Below, one piece after another: positions 10,810 through 21,121 of a stretch of DNA of 64,000 nucleotides. This stretch comes from Dendrobium chrysotoxum (lineage: Eukaryota > Streptophyta > Magnoliopsida > Asparagales > Orchidaceae), in the NCBI GenBank assembly GCA_019925795.1, contig CM034315.1, positions 32,432,446 to 32,496,445 on the forward strand, read 5' to 3'. Made by a program: the position numbers and the translations under genes. Below the pieces are notes generated by a model. That model saw only the letters and a list, made by a program, of their open reading frames with translations. It was not told the origin of the DNA and did not search any database. Each line of letters begins with the position of its first letter. The stretch's first letter is position 1.

Positions 10810-12759
10810 CTATATATCACACGTTAGCCATAAAGGCTCCTCAAATTGACCCCTCAGCTTCTCACCGGCAGCAGAGACCACGGAATTTAAACCAATGTCC
10901 TGGAGCCGATCAGCAGCTTGCCAAGCTGGCGTACCATTCTCAAAAGCATTACACGTCAGGCGCGTTAATCCGGTTCCATCTAAGCGACAAAACCACAGGT
11001 CCCCATAGGGTTGGAATTGGTTCGGCATCGACACCGTCTCGGCCGAAACGCTACCAAGGTTCGCCGTGAAGAGGAGCCACTTCGAGTCCGGACTGAAGCA
11101 GACATGGTTGATTCTCTCCCTATCGACCTCATTCGAACCCGGCGGCCCAGCAACGTGTACCCGTCGCAGGTTCGAGCCGTCAGGTTGAACTAAATATATG
11201 CTGTAAGCCTCCGGATTAGCCGGATTGTGCCGGTTAGATGAGAACGCGATCAGCTCGCCGTTCGGCGACCACGCTGGCATCGTATCGACCCACTCGCCCT
11301 CCGTTAGTCGCTGAATCCCGCCACCATCGGCTATTTCTCCGTCCATGGCATCGAGGATGTAGAGGTTCTTGTGGCCGGATCGCCCAGATCGAAAGACAAC
11401 ATGCCTCCCGTCCGGTGAGCACGATGGGAATGCATTGTTGGCGGTACCTCTGCGGGTAAGGATCTTCACATCGGCATAGATTTCCTCCTTTTTGTCGTCA
11501 AGATCGTCGGGATTAAAGGAGATCCGGGCGATCTGGACCGTGGCCTTGCTGGAATCAAAGATCGGGCCGATAGAGGTGAAGATAACGCCCTTCTCAACAG
11601 GGCTCCATGCCGTGTAGAACGCAGAGGACGATTTAAGCAGAGTCCACCGTTTCGAACCGTCCGATCGGAGTACCATCAGGCCAGGGGATTCAAAGAAGTC
11701 ACCGTTGATTGCGAGTAGATCGCCGGCTGGGGAAAAAGATGGGAATGTGCCGTGAAGCCGAAGAAGCTGGAGCTCTTGAATTGGAGAAGCCACGGGAAGG
11801 AGATTCGGTACCTTTTCATTCGATTCTCCTCTGAATCGATGGTATCCGAGCTGATTCGAGTCCGGTGAAAAAAATGGATTATAGTGATGGGTATTAGGGT
11901 TTAATGTCTCTGTAATCGGATAGAATCGTTCTGATTTGAGATCGAAAATCTCAATGTGGCGGAATTTAATCCCCTTCCTGCGCGTGGCAACCGCTATATA
12001 CTTCCCATCGTTCGATGCAGCCGGCGTGAAGGCGTGCAGCCCCGGCGGGGTAATACGACGAGCTATGGTTTCATCGAGATTTTCCTGTAGATCGATGCGG
12101 TAGATGCTCCACCAGCCGTCGTCGGCCTTACGGTGGAAAAATATTGTGGATTCACCGGAAAAAGTCGGCCATCCGCCGCTGACGGCAACGATGGTCCGGT
12201 TTTCCGGTTCTGAGACACTGAAGATGGTGATCTCGGTTTCGAGAGCGTGGAAATCACCTTTCCATGGCCGAGACCCATAGGATGCTACGGCGACGAGCTG
12301 GCCGGACTCCGAAACCGCTGGGCTTAAGTCGACAGATCCAGCTGGGGTTAACCGGACCGTCTCCTCTGTGTCGAGCAGGGTCATGTAGACTGCCGCCCAA
12401 CTCTTGAAAGACTCTGAGGGGGGCTCATGGGCGGAAACGTAGAACAGGCGGCCGTTCTTAATGGTGGGCCGGTCGTGGAAAAGGCTGTTTTGGTTTGTCG
12501 GGAGCAGTTTGATTTCGTCTCCGGCCGAGGATGTCTGATAGAGTCTAGCCGAGCCGCTTCGCTCGGAGACGAAGGCAACAGTTTCGCCGGACTTATCGGC
12601 GAACTGAGCGTTGAAATTGACGGAGACGCCGTCCGTACGGAGGCTTTCTGTTAAGTCTTCGTCGGCGATGTGGTCGGCGGCAAGGACAGTGGAAAAGACA
12701 TCGAAGCCGTAGGTGAGCAATCCGACGGTTGAGAAGACGATAGTTCCCTGGACATCCAT
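10810..12759 (-). CDS. TolB-like / WD40-like beta-propeller protein
   Basis: This is an intact single-exon frame of 649 residues, much richer in GC than its surroundings and the only clear host gene. It contains at least eight PD40/TolB-type propeller blades, seen as repeated S-x-D/N-G/S-x-x-(hydrophobic) turns: SPDSNQLGYH, SPAGDLLAING, SPDGRHVVFRSGRSG, SPNGELIAFSSNRHN, SPDSKWLLFTANLG. Each is often followed by a strand reading IYLV or LYILD and a DG turn. Plants have a small family annotated as TolB-related or DPP6-N-terminal-like; this fits by length and repeats. No catalytic peptidase domain follows, so a scaffold or binding role is likelier than an enzyme. The bacterial TolB function should not be carried over. 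The ATG at 12759 is the first in frame, and a TATA box lies 52 bp upstream. Confidence 0.9.
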   Translation of the reverse strand: MDVQGTIVFSTVGLLTYGFDVFSTVLAADHIADEDLTESLRTDGVSVNFNAQFADKSGETVAFVSERSGSARLYQTSSAGDEIKLLPTNQNSLFHDRPTIKNGRLFYVSAHEPPSESFKSWAAVYMTLLDTEETVRLTPAGSVDLSPAVSESGQLVAVASYGSRPWKGDFHALETEITIFSVSEPENRTIVAVSGGWPTFSGESTIFFHRKADDGWWSIYRIDLQENLDETIARRITPPGLHAFTPAASNDGKYIAVATRRKGIKFRHIEIFDLKSERFYPITETLNPNTHHYNPFFSPDSNQLGYHRFRGESNEKVPNLLPVASPIQELQLLRLHGTFPSFSPAGDLLAINGDFFESPGLMVLRSDGSKRWTLLKSSSAFYTAWSPVEKGVIFTSIGPIFDSSKATVQIARISFNPDDLDDKKEEIYADVKILTRRGTANNAFPSCSPDGRHVVFRSGRSGHKNLYILDAMDGEIADGGGIQRLTEGEWVDTMPAWSPNGELIAFSSNRHNPANPEAYSIYLVQPDGSNLRRVHVAGPPGSNEVDRERINHVCFSPDSKWLLFTANLGSVSAETVSMPNQFQPYGDLWFCRLDGTGLTRLTCNAFENGTPAWQAADRLQDIGLNSVVSAAGEKLRGQFEEPLWLTCDI

Positions 12760-12809
12760 TATGACGAAGGGTCGTGTTCAAGATGTGAAATCAGCCTTCA
12801 ACCGCGGCG

Positions 12810-12818
12810 TTATATATT
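12810..12818 (-). promoter_or_regulatory. TATA box of the TolB-like gene
   Basis: On the minus strand the sequence reads AATATATAA in a locally GC-rich stretch, about 52-59 bp upstream of the ATG at 12759. It is the only good TATA candidate between the start codon and the MULE end at 12925. It implies a short 5' leader of roughly 20-25 bases. Confidence 0.5.
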
Positions 12819-12915
12819 GCGGCTCAGATATCCTGCCTTTTCTGGGTAGTTCTGACGTCTATCTTTCATTAAAAAAATATGAACACGTGGTCGATCCGCT
12901 GCGATGTATAGTTCG

Positions 12916-12924
12916 AATATTATG
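12916..12924. repeat. left 9-bp target-site duplication of the MULE
   Basis: AATATTATG here matches AATATTATT at 28988-28996 in 8 of 9 positions. Nine bp is the usual target duplication of Mutator-like elements, and the inverted repeats start directly inside it. Confidence 0.8.
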
Positions 12925-13105
12925 GGCAAATTATTAAAAGGATCACCTATAAAAATGATATTACAAGAAGGATCATGAATATTACAAAATTTAAAAAGGA
13001 ACAAAAACGCAAAGCATAATTCCATTTTAACATAAAACGCAAAGCATGATTGCGTTTTTAAGGGAAAACGTGAACAGTAACCACGTTTTCCCTTAAAAAC
13101 GCAAT
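12925..13105 (+). repeat. left terminal inverted repeat with phased boxes
   Basis: Boxes AAGGATCA occur at 12938 and 12968 and a variant AAGGAACA at 12996. AAAACGC boxes then start at 13004, 13034, 13065 (variant AAAACGT) and 13096. GCGTTTT boxes start at 13052 and 13083 (variant ACGTTTT). Spacings are 28-31 bp. The arms 13049-13072 and 13082-13105 are a perfect 24-bp inverted repeat around a 9-base loop. The boxes sit at nearly the same distances from the terminus as those at the right end. Confidence 0.85.
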
Positions 13106-14268
13106 TATGATTTGCATTTTCTATGTATCCTACTATTCATTGGCATTAAATAATGTTTATATTTGATTTTATATATATTTATCATATATTTATAATTAAT
13201 GGCCATAATATAAATTGATTTTCTATTTTAAAAAAAAAATTAATTTTCATATTTATAACCTTTTTTTAATAATTAATTTTAAATAGTTATCATATATATA
13301 ACTTATTTATAATTTAATTATATCTATTAAAAATAATTACATTTTTCAAAACAAAAGTAAAAAGTTTTTATATATTTTCTATTTAATGACCTTAAATATA
13401 ATGTACAATCAAAATAATATATTAAACTAAATTATTTTTAAACTTTAATGTATTTGTAAATATATTGTAAAATAATTTAGTAACATATGATTTAATAAAT
13501 TAACAAGAAATTTTTAATTTAGATATGTGATTATATTTAGTTTAATTATTTTTGTTAATTTATAATGTTAAAAATATATAAATATAATGCAATATGAAGT
13601 AATTATTCATATGCATATTAACCTATTTTGAAATAATGCATGAATACTGTATAATAACCTATTTGTAAATATTGACCTATATATATATATATTAACCTAT
13701 TTATTTAATTAAAGAAATTAATAGTGGAAGTATTTTAAAAAAAAAACTCATATATTGTTTTAAAATCGTTAGGGATTGAATTGAATTAAGAAGAATTTCT
13801 TATCTATTTTTTGTATTCATTATTTCATATTAATAATAATATTCATATTTAAATATAAAAAATAATTTTCAAATTTATAACTTATATTTAATATTTAAAT
13901 AAAATAATTTATAACTTTTGCTTAACATTTATTTTAATTTATAATAATATTAATATTTATAGATTATTTAGAATTTATTTAAATTTATTTTGAAATAAAA
14001 GTAAAAACTTTCTATTAATTAGATTTGGTATAAATATTAAATTTGAATTTAATATTTAAATAATAAATAGCATTAATATTAAAAAAAAGAACAAGTTCGA
14101 TAGCCATTATAAATTACTAATAATGATAGTAAGAAATAGTTGAGAACATAAATGAAATATTAAGAAAGATTACTCAAATATTTTGAGAAAAGTTATGCCG
14201 TCGAAACACCAAATAGATTTCACACATAGGTAATGTACAACAAATAAGATTACATTAAAATCATACAT
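13106..14268. other. AT-rich non-coding stretch inside the MULE
   Basis: Very AT-rich sequence between the left end and the last exon of PMD copy B, with no coding motif. It should contain the 3' untranslated region of PMD copy B close to 14268. Nothing else is recognisable. Confidence 0.6.
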
Positions 14269-16307
14269 CTACCGATGACGGGGGGTAGACCCACTACAAG
14301 GAGTATATCTATGAGGCACGTTTCGTCGACGGCGTTGAGAACTCGATGCACGTTCTCTTCGATCTACCCTTTCCTCGGTGGTGCTGTCGAAAGAGGTGTA
14401 GTCTATGTAGATAGAGCGACGAACTCTGGTAGAAAGTTCAATCACCTGGTCAACGGCCAACTGTAATGAACTAGCATTTTCTCCGTGTCCCCCAGCGAGT
14501 GGCTCCAAAATGGCAGATGAGCGTATATAGTACTCAGCCTACCAAAATATCTTGAAATGAATAATCTTCATTAAGTTATAAAAAATGTTTAAAAGAATAT
14601 ACGCACCAATAATCTTTCACGAGGAGATTGTCGGAAGAAGCTCTCTGATGGCTCCGTTTGTGGTTCTAAAAGATAAACTGATGCCCATGATCTGTACCAA
14701 CGTAGGTATGTCTGTAACTCCTGATTCCCTGTGCCATCTGGTGGAGTAATTGGTACGATGTATGACCTCTTTCTACCCCACAAATAAAGATACGAGTTAT
14801 ATTCCTTTATCCAATCTAAATCTGATCTTCCTCGACCATCAATCCGTCGAAAAGATCGATCCACAGGTTCAATATGTATATGCTGGACACCCCCAAATTG
14901 CCTCATCACACGGTCAGGGAGGTGCCATTCCGCACGATTCCAACTGATTAGGGGGACACGTGCCCTCCAGAATTCCAACCCATCATAACACTGTTGCGGC
15001 AGAGAGGAGAAAACTTACTCCGTATAAGGTTCCATGGTAACCTATCATTGAAGATTTGAGATAAAAAATTTTTAGGCACATTGGTTTATATATATATAAT
15101 GAGGAAAAAGTAATATCATACCTGAGTCATCCGTAACCCATCTAAATCATGACGGTATGTCATTATGTTTCCTGATGGGAGGTCCCGAATGCGATGTTCA
15201 GCCCATCTATAAAGTATTTAGTTAGGATATGCCGAACAAAATATGAAATATAAATATAAGTCATTGTTCTGTCATACCTGTATCCCAATGGGCGGCCACC
15301 TAAGTCGTAGACATGAGGCAGTCGTAGCATGGGTCGTCCAACTTGTAATCGCTCCCATGACCACACTTGTAGCAGAGCTAGGCACCCAGCAATGTATGTG
15401 CATGTCGGGCTTGTTGCATGATATAGCTCTCTGTATAAATATGCTAGGACCGTGCTACCGATGGACATCCTGCCAAATGTGTCCAAATCCACAAGCAAAG
15501 GTAGCCACTGCAAGGAGACATGGGATCGTGACGCATCTGGGATCAATAAACAACCGATCATGTAGAGTATGTAGGCTCGGACATGCTGAAGAAATGTCAT
15601 CGGTGCTAAGTCATCATATGAGTCCTTATAGAATGTCCAGCGGAGCCATCGAAGTGGTAACGTTGCCTCCGCCTCTCCTGTACCCATCCAAGAAGTAGCG
15701 CTGTCATCCTCATCAGCAGGGGTATGGTACACTATATCCCTCCCTGGATGTGTACCCAAAAGCTCCTCGCAACAATCTGGCCAGCTAAGCCACCGACGTT
15801 CTGCACCAACGACACTTGGCCACAGAATTGCCGGACCATCAATTCGGAGACCCAGAATCACCTGTACATCCTGTAGTGTCATCGTCATCTCACCAATTGT
15901 AAAGTGGAAGGTGTTAGTTAGAGGACACCATCTCTTAACCAATGCTGTAATAAGGTCATGATCTAGGCGAATGAACTGTAGGTGGCGTATCGAGTCTAGG
16001 CCAATTTCTCTCAATATATATATCATCCTAGGGCAGTCGACTGGCCATTCACGGGCCATACGTAAATGTCTCGCAGCAATCAAAGGGGAGGCCTGTAAAA
16101 AAATAAGGACCGTCGATTATTTACAAATCAAATAAATTTTTGTTCAATAAATAGAAAGCCAATGAAGCTTCTTACCCGTTCTGGATCGTGAGCCCTATGC
16201 GAATTTCCAAGGGATGCTATGCTCATCTGTAGGGGGCTACTCTCCTCTTCGGAGACATGCTCCGTCGGACTCCGTCCGGCACGACTGCGCTGCAAACTAT
16301 CGGGCAT
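14269..16307 (-). pseudogene. PMD (MAIN-like) gene copy B with a nonsense codon
   Basis: Five exons can be placed by GT-AG sites: 16307-16176, 16092-15278, 15206-15122, 15041-14607 and 14538-14269. Exons 2, 3 and 4 are 815, 85 and 435 bp, exactly the lengths in copy A. Exon 2 holds the plant mobile domain (GLDSIRHLQFI, then WCPLTNTFHFTIGEMTMTLQ and VILGLRIDG). Exon 4 holds VPLISWNRAEWHLPDRVMRQ. A TAA at 15015-15017, nine codons into exon 4, replaces a serine codon of copy A. It would truncate the protein at about 352 of 578 residues. No frameshift is seen elsewhere. The last exon is 270 bp against 585 in copy A, so the C-terminal tail is shorter. PMD proteins (MAIN/MAIL1 family) act in the nucleus in silencing and genome stability. 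A short product might still fold as the mobile domain alone. Confidence 0.85.
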
Positions 16308-16702
16308 ATTCTAAATTTTAAAAAATAAAAGATGACTACTGTGAGTGTTTTGAGTTATAAGATACAGATCTAGGATTATTATATATTTTGTCTAAAAAAT
16401 TTAGGATAGAAGGCAGAGGTATCTTAGGGATTATTCTGTGTTATTCGTTAAAGCTTGGGCATATTTCCTTCGGGGTGATTTTCAATAACTTCAATATTAA
16501 AAGAAATATAATCTTTAATAAACATCGTTAATTTATTTGCTCGTAATTATTACTAAATTAGTATAATCTCCTTTTAAAATTTGAGACAGAACTAGTGAAA
16601 TGATTTCCTGAAATGTAACAATTTCGAAATAAATATTTATAAGAGAAGAAGCACCATTACCATATGTAGCAGTACATAGCCTTATCGTACATTACAATTA
16701 TG

Positions 16703-17320
16703 TCATATATTCCTAAGTACATATCGTACACGAGCTTGGAGTTGTGTTTGTGTTGGACAACATGTGAACTCTAACTCAAATTCGTGCTGAAGCCGCTTCC
16801 AATCTTCTCCATCTAAAAAATCTTTTTTGTTTCCATGTTCAGAACATTTCATTAGCATTTTATGGTAATCCAAGAGCCATTGATCATGTTTAGGGGACCA
16901 ATAATGGTATAAAATACAGTGATCTATGTCAAGCATCGACCTTCCTATCCCTGGCTCAACAGTACCTTCTTTGTCACGACCAAGTTCTCGAATACGGCCC
17001 TTTAAAAAATTTATTGATACGAGGTGCATCCCCATGTCACAAAATCTATCTTGTACCAATTTCCAACCAACGGCGTGAAGTTCAAAGCCTGACCTATATT
17101 CCCTTATTTTCTTCACTTCATCATGTTCATGCCACAAGACGCAATCCTCGTCTTCCCCCCAAGTATGCATAACACATCTGAAAATTTCATTCGAAGCTGC
17201 CTTTGCTTCTAGGGTCTCATCAGTATAGTAAGCCAAACTTTCATGTAAGCGGCTACTTCCTTCTTCAATAAGTTGCTGCGTCGTTACGCCTCCTGTTTTA
17301 TTTATGAAATAAGGGTACAT
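16703..17320 (-). CDS. unrecognised protein with two SANT/Myb-like modules, copy B
   Basis: An uninterrupted frame of 205 residues from an ATG at 17320. I do not recognise the protein. Two stretches follow the same pattern: residues 52-115 (W54, W63, W86, then LKGRIREL near 106-113) and residues 139-202 (W141, W148, W174, then LQARVRYVL). Each reads W-x-(acidic/D)-x-L, then a spacer, then W-K-x-(L/V)-Q, then L-(K/Q)-(G/A)-R. This resembles the Myb/SANT-like fold found in plant trihelix and PIF/Harbinger accessory proteins, so DNA binding is a reasonable inference. The paralogue at 17678-18277 shares both modules and nearly the same length. Both lie on the same strand between the two PMD genes, which ties them to the transposon. 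Confidence 0.7.
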   Translation of the reverse strand: MYPYFINKTGGVTTQQLIEEGSSRLHESLAYYTDETLEAKAASNEIFRCVMHTWGEDEDCVLWHEHDEVKKIREYRSGFELHAVGWKLVQDRFCDMGMHLVSINFLKGRIRELGRDKEGTVEPGIGRSMLDIDHCILYHYWSPKHDQWLLDYHKMLMKCSEHGNKKDFLDGEDWKRLQHEFELEFTCCPTQTQLQARVRYVLRNI

Positions 17321-17677
17321 TTTTTACTAATGCAGTTGAAGTTATATCTTTTATGAAGCTCCAAAGTACTTGTTCCTTAGCCACTATTTTCCTATATAGC
17401 ATGCAGATAAAGATGATGTTAGATGACAAAAAGATGGTTACGTCATAAGACATTTGTAATGTTCATTAAATGGTTGCCTTTATACATCAATAAGTTAAAA
17501 CTCCTTCAAATAATTTCTTATATATTAATGTACGTCATACAAGGAACAAGTACATAAATGAATGTAGTGATGATTAAGACACTAACTTCAGCGATAATTA
17601 TCATTAAAAAGTTTTACATTACATTAAAGTAAATCAGAAGAAGGAGGACATGTAGGAGTTGTACAAGCATAATAACT

Positions 17678-18277
17678 TCAGTGATTATTTAGCACAATCC
17701 GTGTGCGAGCTTGGAGTTGGGTTTGGGTTGGGCAGCAGCCGAATCTCTGTTGGAACCACTGCTGGACACATTGCCAATCCGACGCTTCAAGAAACTCCTT
17801 CCGCCTTTTTCCTGGCCAATAAATCAGATTCTCGTACGTCTTAACAAGGAATGCATCTGCCGCAGAATCCCAATTTTTGTAGAGAATACAGTGACGTACG
17901 TCGGCAGTTGGGTTTTGAACAATCACCTCAACCGACCCATCTCGAAGCCTTCTTGTTTCAGCATGTCTAGCCTTCAAAAAGTTTATTGGTGCTAAGTGTC
18001 CAACCTTTCTCATACCCTTGCTTTGCACGTATTGCCAACCATCTATGTTTAAACCATCTTCATCCCTATAAGTGCGGATCGTCATAGCTATGCTGTGTCT
18101 ATCCCATAATATGGTGTCTTCCATGTTGGACCACGAATGCACACAGCAACGATAAAGCTCATTTATTCTTGCCTTCGCCTCTAAAGCATCATCAGGGGAA
18201 AATGCTAAACATTCTTGTAGCCTAGTACTGCCCTCCATAATCATGTTCTTGAAAGGGATTTTATCTCTCCGATGCAT
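17678..18277 (-). CDS. unrecognised protein with two SANT/Myb-like modules, copy A
   Basis: Paralogue of the gene at 16703-17320, about 199 residues from the first ATG at 18277. The open frame continues 8 codons upstream without an ATG, and an AG at the edge of that extension could be a splice acceptor, so the true start is uncertain. Shared blocks with copy B include EGSTRLQE, a module starting HSWSNMEDTILWDRH and ending NFLKARHAE, and a second module ending CCPTQTQLQAR. The two copies are clearly diverged yet both remain open, so they are not a recent duplication. The spacing to PMD gene A upstream is 210 bp. Function is unknown; DNA binding is inferred from the Trp/Leu/Arg pattern. Confidence 0.7.
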   Translation of the reverse strand: MHRRDKIPFKNMIMEGSTRLQECLAFSPDDALEAKARINELYRCCVHSWSNMEDTILWDRHSIAMTIRTYRDEDGLNIDGWQYVQSKGMRKVGHLAPINFLKARHAETRRLRDGSVEVIVQNPTADVRHCILYKNWDSAADAFLVKTYENLIYWPGKRRKEFLEASDWQCVQQWFQQRFGCCPTQTQLQARTRIVLNNH

Positions 18278-18486
18278 CGCAGAATAATATATACTGAGCA
18301 AAGGGTAATCAATATATCAACTTCAGAATGGAAGGAACGACCTGCATACACCAATTTATAAGGTAATATATATTCATCAGTTTTGTTCATCAATCACGAC
18401 ATACTACAGTGGTAAGAACTAGCGCAGTGCATTTTTTACAAAATTAAGTTCACGCATAATACACATTCATTCACCCCTAATCTCAA

Positions 18487-20858
18487 CTATCTCTTCTTCC
18501 TATGTCTAAGAGCATCTGTGCCAGGGGTATATCTTGCAGGTTCCTTCCTAGTCCTCCTCTGGAGCTGTGGTGCTTCTTCTTGCTCATGCTCCTCTTCCTC
18601 CTGCGTAGTGGCCATGTCTGTTAATACTTGTTCACTAGTCATGACATGTTGTGCTGGAGTTCCGGGCCAGCCAAATAGGGTGGTCCACATGGGATTATTT
18701 ATGTTGAATGGAGCTTCTCTAGCTTGGGATGAACTCCCTTCTCCTCGTATTAAAGAATGGGCTGCCCCTGTCCTTCCGAAATGTCTGCCAGTATCCGCCG
18801 ATCCAACGTACATTGAATGTCTCGGAGGGTCTGCAGGATCTGTTTGTAAACCAGACGCATGAGATGTTGATCTCCTAGCAGATTGCTCCATGTGTGCACT
18901 TCGTCCTCTTCGTCGAGTTTGTCGGCCAGTGGTGTCTATATACACAGATTGTTCTACTTGTCTTGCAAGTTCGAGAATGTCTGCATATCCTTGGTGCATT
19001 GACCCTGTACTGTCCATCTGGCCCGTAGCATATGACTCAGCAATATCTTTGCTACGTAAGAAGTAATCGACCTGTTATTGAATGCAAACATAAAATTAAA
19101 TATCATATTCGTGTTTATTCAGCAGGATTTAAAATGTACACAAAAGCACGTACCACTATCCTCTCCCCTGGTGACCGTGGGTATATAGTTTCTGGTGGAG
19201 ATGTAGGTGCTTTCAGTAAGTAGAGAGAGGCCCAAGATTTGTACCATCGCAAGTAAGCAGCTAACTCCTCTCTACCATCTCCCAATGGTTGCCTGATGGT
19301 TATAATAAGCGCCCGCCTATTATTCCATAACTCAATGTAGCCTCTATGGTACTGAACCCAATCTACCTCAGCTCTTCCTCTACCATCAACACGACGGAAT
19401 GCTCTCTCCATAGGCTCGATCGTGGTTGTCTGTATCCCACCAAATTGTCGCATGACTCGGTCAGGCAAATGCCACTCTACACGCTTCCAGCTAATCAATG
19501 GGGTGCGAACGGTCCATATGTCGTTGGCTTCATGACATATCGGAGGTAGCATGCCCATTATAGAATCAGTATATGGCATAAATATGGCCTGTAATGAGTA
19601 GAAGATTATATTATTAGATTTATAAATAATTTCTAGTTTAGGATATGTAAATTGAAGTTACCTGGCTTAGCTGAAGTCCATCCAACTCATCTCTATAGGT
19701 CATTATATTCCCAGATGGAACTTCTCTCACTCTTTCCTCGGCCCACCTACAATGAATTTATGTTATTAACATTGTTCAGTAACTGTTACACATTGTGGTA
19801 TGTAATGTAAATTCAAAATTACCTTAACGCAAGGGGCTTCCCGATGATATCTCGTGGGAATGGAACCCGAAGTGTCGGCCGCCCGACATGCATCCTCTCC
19901 CAAGCCCAGACCTGCAAGAGGGGGAGGCATCCAGCTATGTACATACGAGAAGGCCGTGTTGCAAGATTTAATTCTCTATATAGATGTGCCAATACGGACG
20001 AGCCAAGGGAGTACTGGGCGAATTCCTCAATGTGTTCAAGTAATGGTAGATACTGCATATGTATATGCGAGCCAGAGGTATCTGGCAATAAGTAACAACC
20101 AAGCATATACATAATATATGCCCTAACATGTCGGAAGAAGACATGACGGGGCAAATCATTATACGATTCCCGAAAAAAGGTCCATCTTAGCCATCGTAAC
20201 GGTAGAATCGAGTATGCTTGCGAATGACCCATTCTAAAGATTACTTCGACGTCTTGGTTGTCAGGATCATGGTACGTTGCATTTGGGTCAGGGTGGGATC
20301 CCAACAGCTCATTGCAGCACTCAATCCAAGTGTCCCAACGTAACCCTTCACCAACAATCGTACTGCCAATCATGGGAGCACCGTCAATTCTGACGCCCAA
20401 GATCAATTGAACGTCTTGCAACGTGATCGTCATCTCCCCAACCGGTAGGTGGAAGGTGTTTGTTAATGGACACCACCTCTCAACCAACGCAGCTATCAAA
20501 GAGTGGTCAAGCTGTATGAAGTGTTGGTGCCTAACAGAATCCAAGCCCGTAATCTGCAGTGCATGGATCAGTCGCGGGCAACGAACTGGCCAATCACGTG
20601 CCATATGTAAGTGGGTTGAAGCCACAAGATGAACAGACTATAAAATAATATACAACGGATGAGCTATAAAATTATGAATTCATTCATAACAACTGAATAT
20701 GATAAAACATAATAAACCTCGTTAATATTTGAAGCTCTATGATCATCCCCCAATTGAGTTATGCTCGGCTGCTCATCTAACTCTGTCGCCTCTACATCTG
20801 CACGGCTAGTAGCTCGTCGTGTACGTCGTTGTCTACCTCTACCACCTCTCCCCTCCAT
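18487..20858 (-). CDS. plant mobile domain (MAIN-like) protein, copy A
   Basis: Five exons with GT-AG introns of 73-82 bp join in frame: 20858-20718, 20637-19823, 19746-19662, 19588-19154 and 19071-18487. Together they encode 686 residues with no stop. Residues 1-47 are basic and low complexity. The plant mobile domain follows, with GLDSVRHQHFI, WCPLTNTFHLPVGEMTITLQ and VQLILGVRIDG early in exon 2, then PLRWLRWTFFRESYNDLP and MYIAGCLPLLQVWAWERM. Exon 4 gives VRTPLISWKRVEWHLPDRVM and YLRWYKSWASLYLL. The C-terminal tail (from about residue 493) is polar, acidic at EEEEHEQEE and ends basic (RHRKKR). PMD proteins of the MAIN/MAIL1 family are nuclear and act in silencing of repeats. PMD genes are also carried by MULEs and gypsy elements, as here. 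Confidence 0.9.
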
Positions 20859-21121
20859 TCCCTCAAATAGCTGGATGTATATACATAAAAATTAACCAAA
20901 CATGATGATTACTATCATTCCTAATCGATAAGACCTTTCAGTTTATATTAATAGTTATTTAAAGCTGAAGGATGAGGTAAAAAAACAAGATTCATAAAAT
21001 TTTAAGAAGATTATATGTGAACACAGCAAACTTCATTACATCATTAATAATAGAATTACAATATACATGCCATCTCAAAATAAAATGATAGTAAACCAGC
21101 CCCAACACCAGTTAAGTTACC

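Noticed and set aside
11011..12654. Several open frames on both strands overlapping the TolB-like gene
   Set aside because: They are shadows of the 649-residue gene in GC-rich coding DNA and contain no recognisable domain.
15015..15042. GTAAGT...CAG inside exon 4 of PMD copy B as a tiny intron that removes the stop
   Set aside because: It would be only 28 bp, too short for a plant intron, and the alignment with copy A continues residue by residue through the stop.
18302..18486. Possible upstream exon for SANT-like gene A ending at an acceptor near 18298
   Set aside because: No convincing donor with an ATG in frame was found in the 185 bp between this gene and PMD copy A, so the first internal ATG was used.
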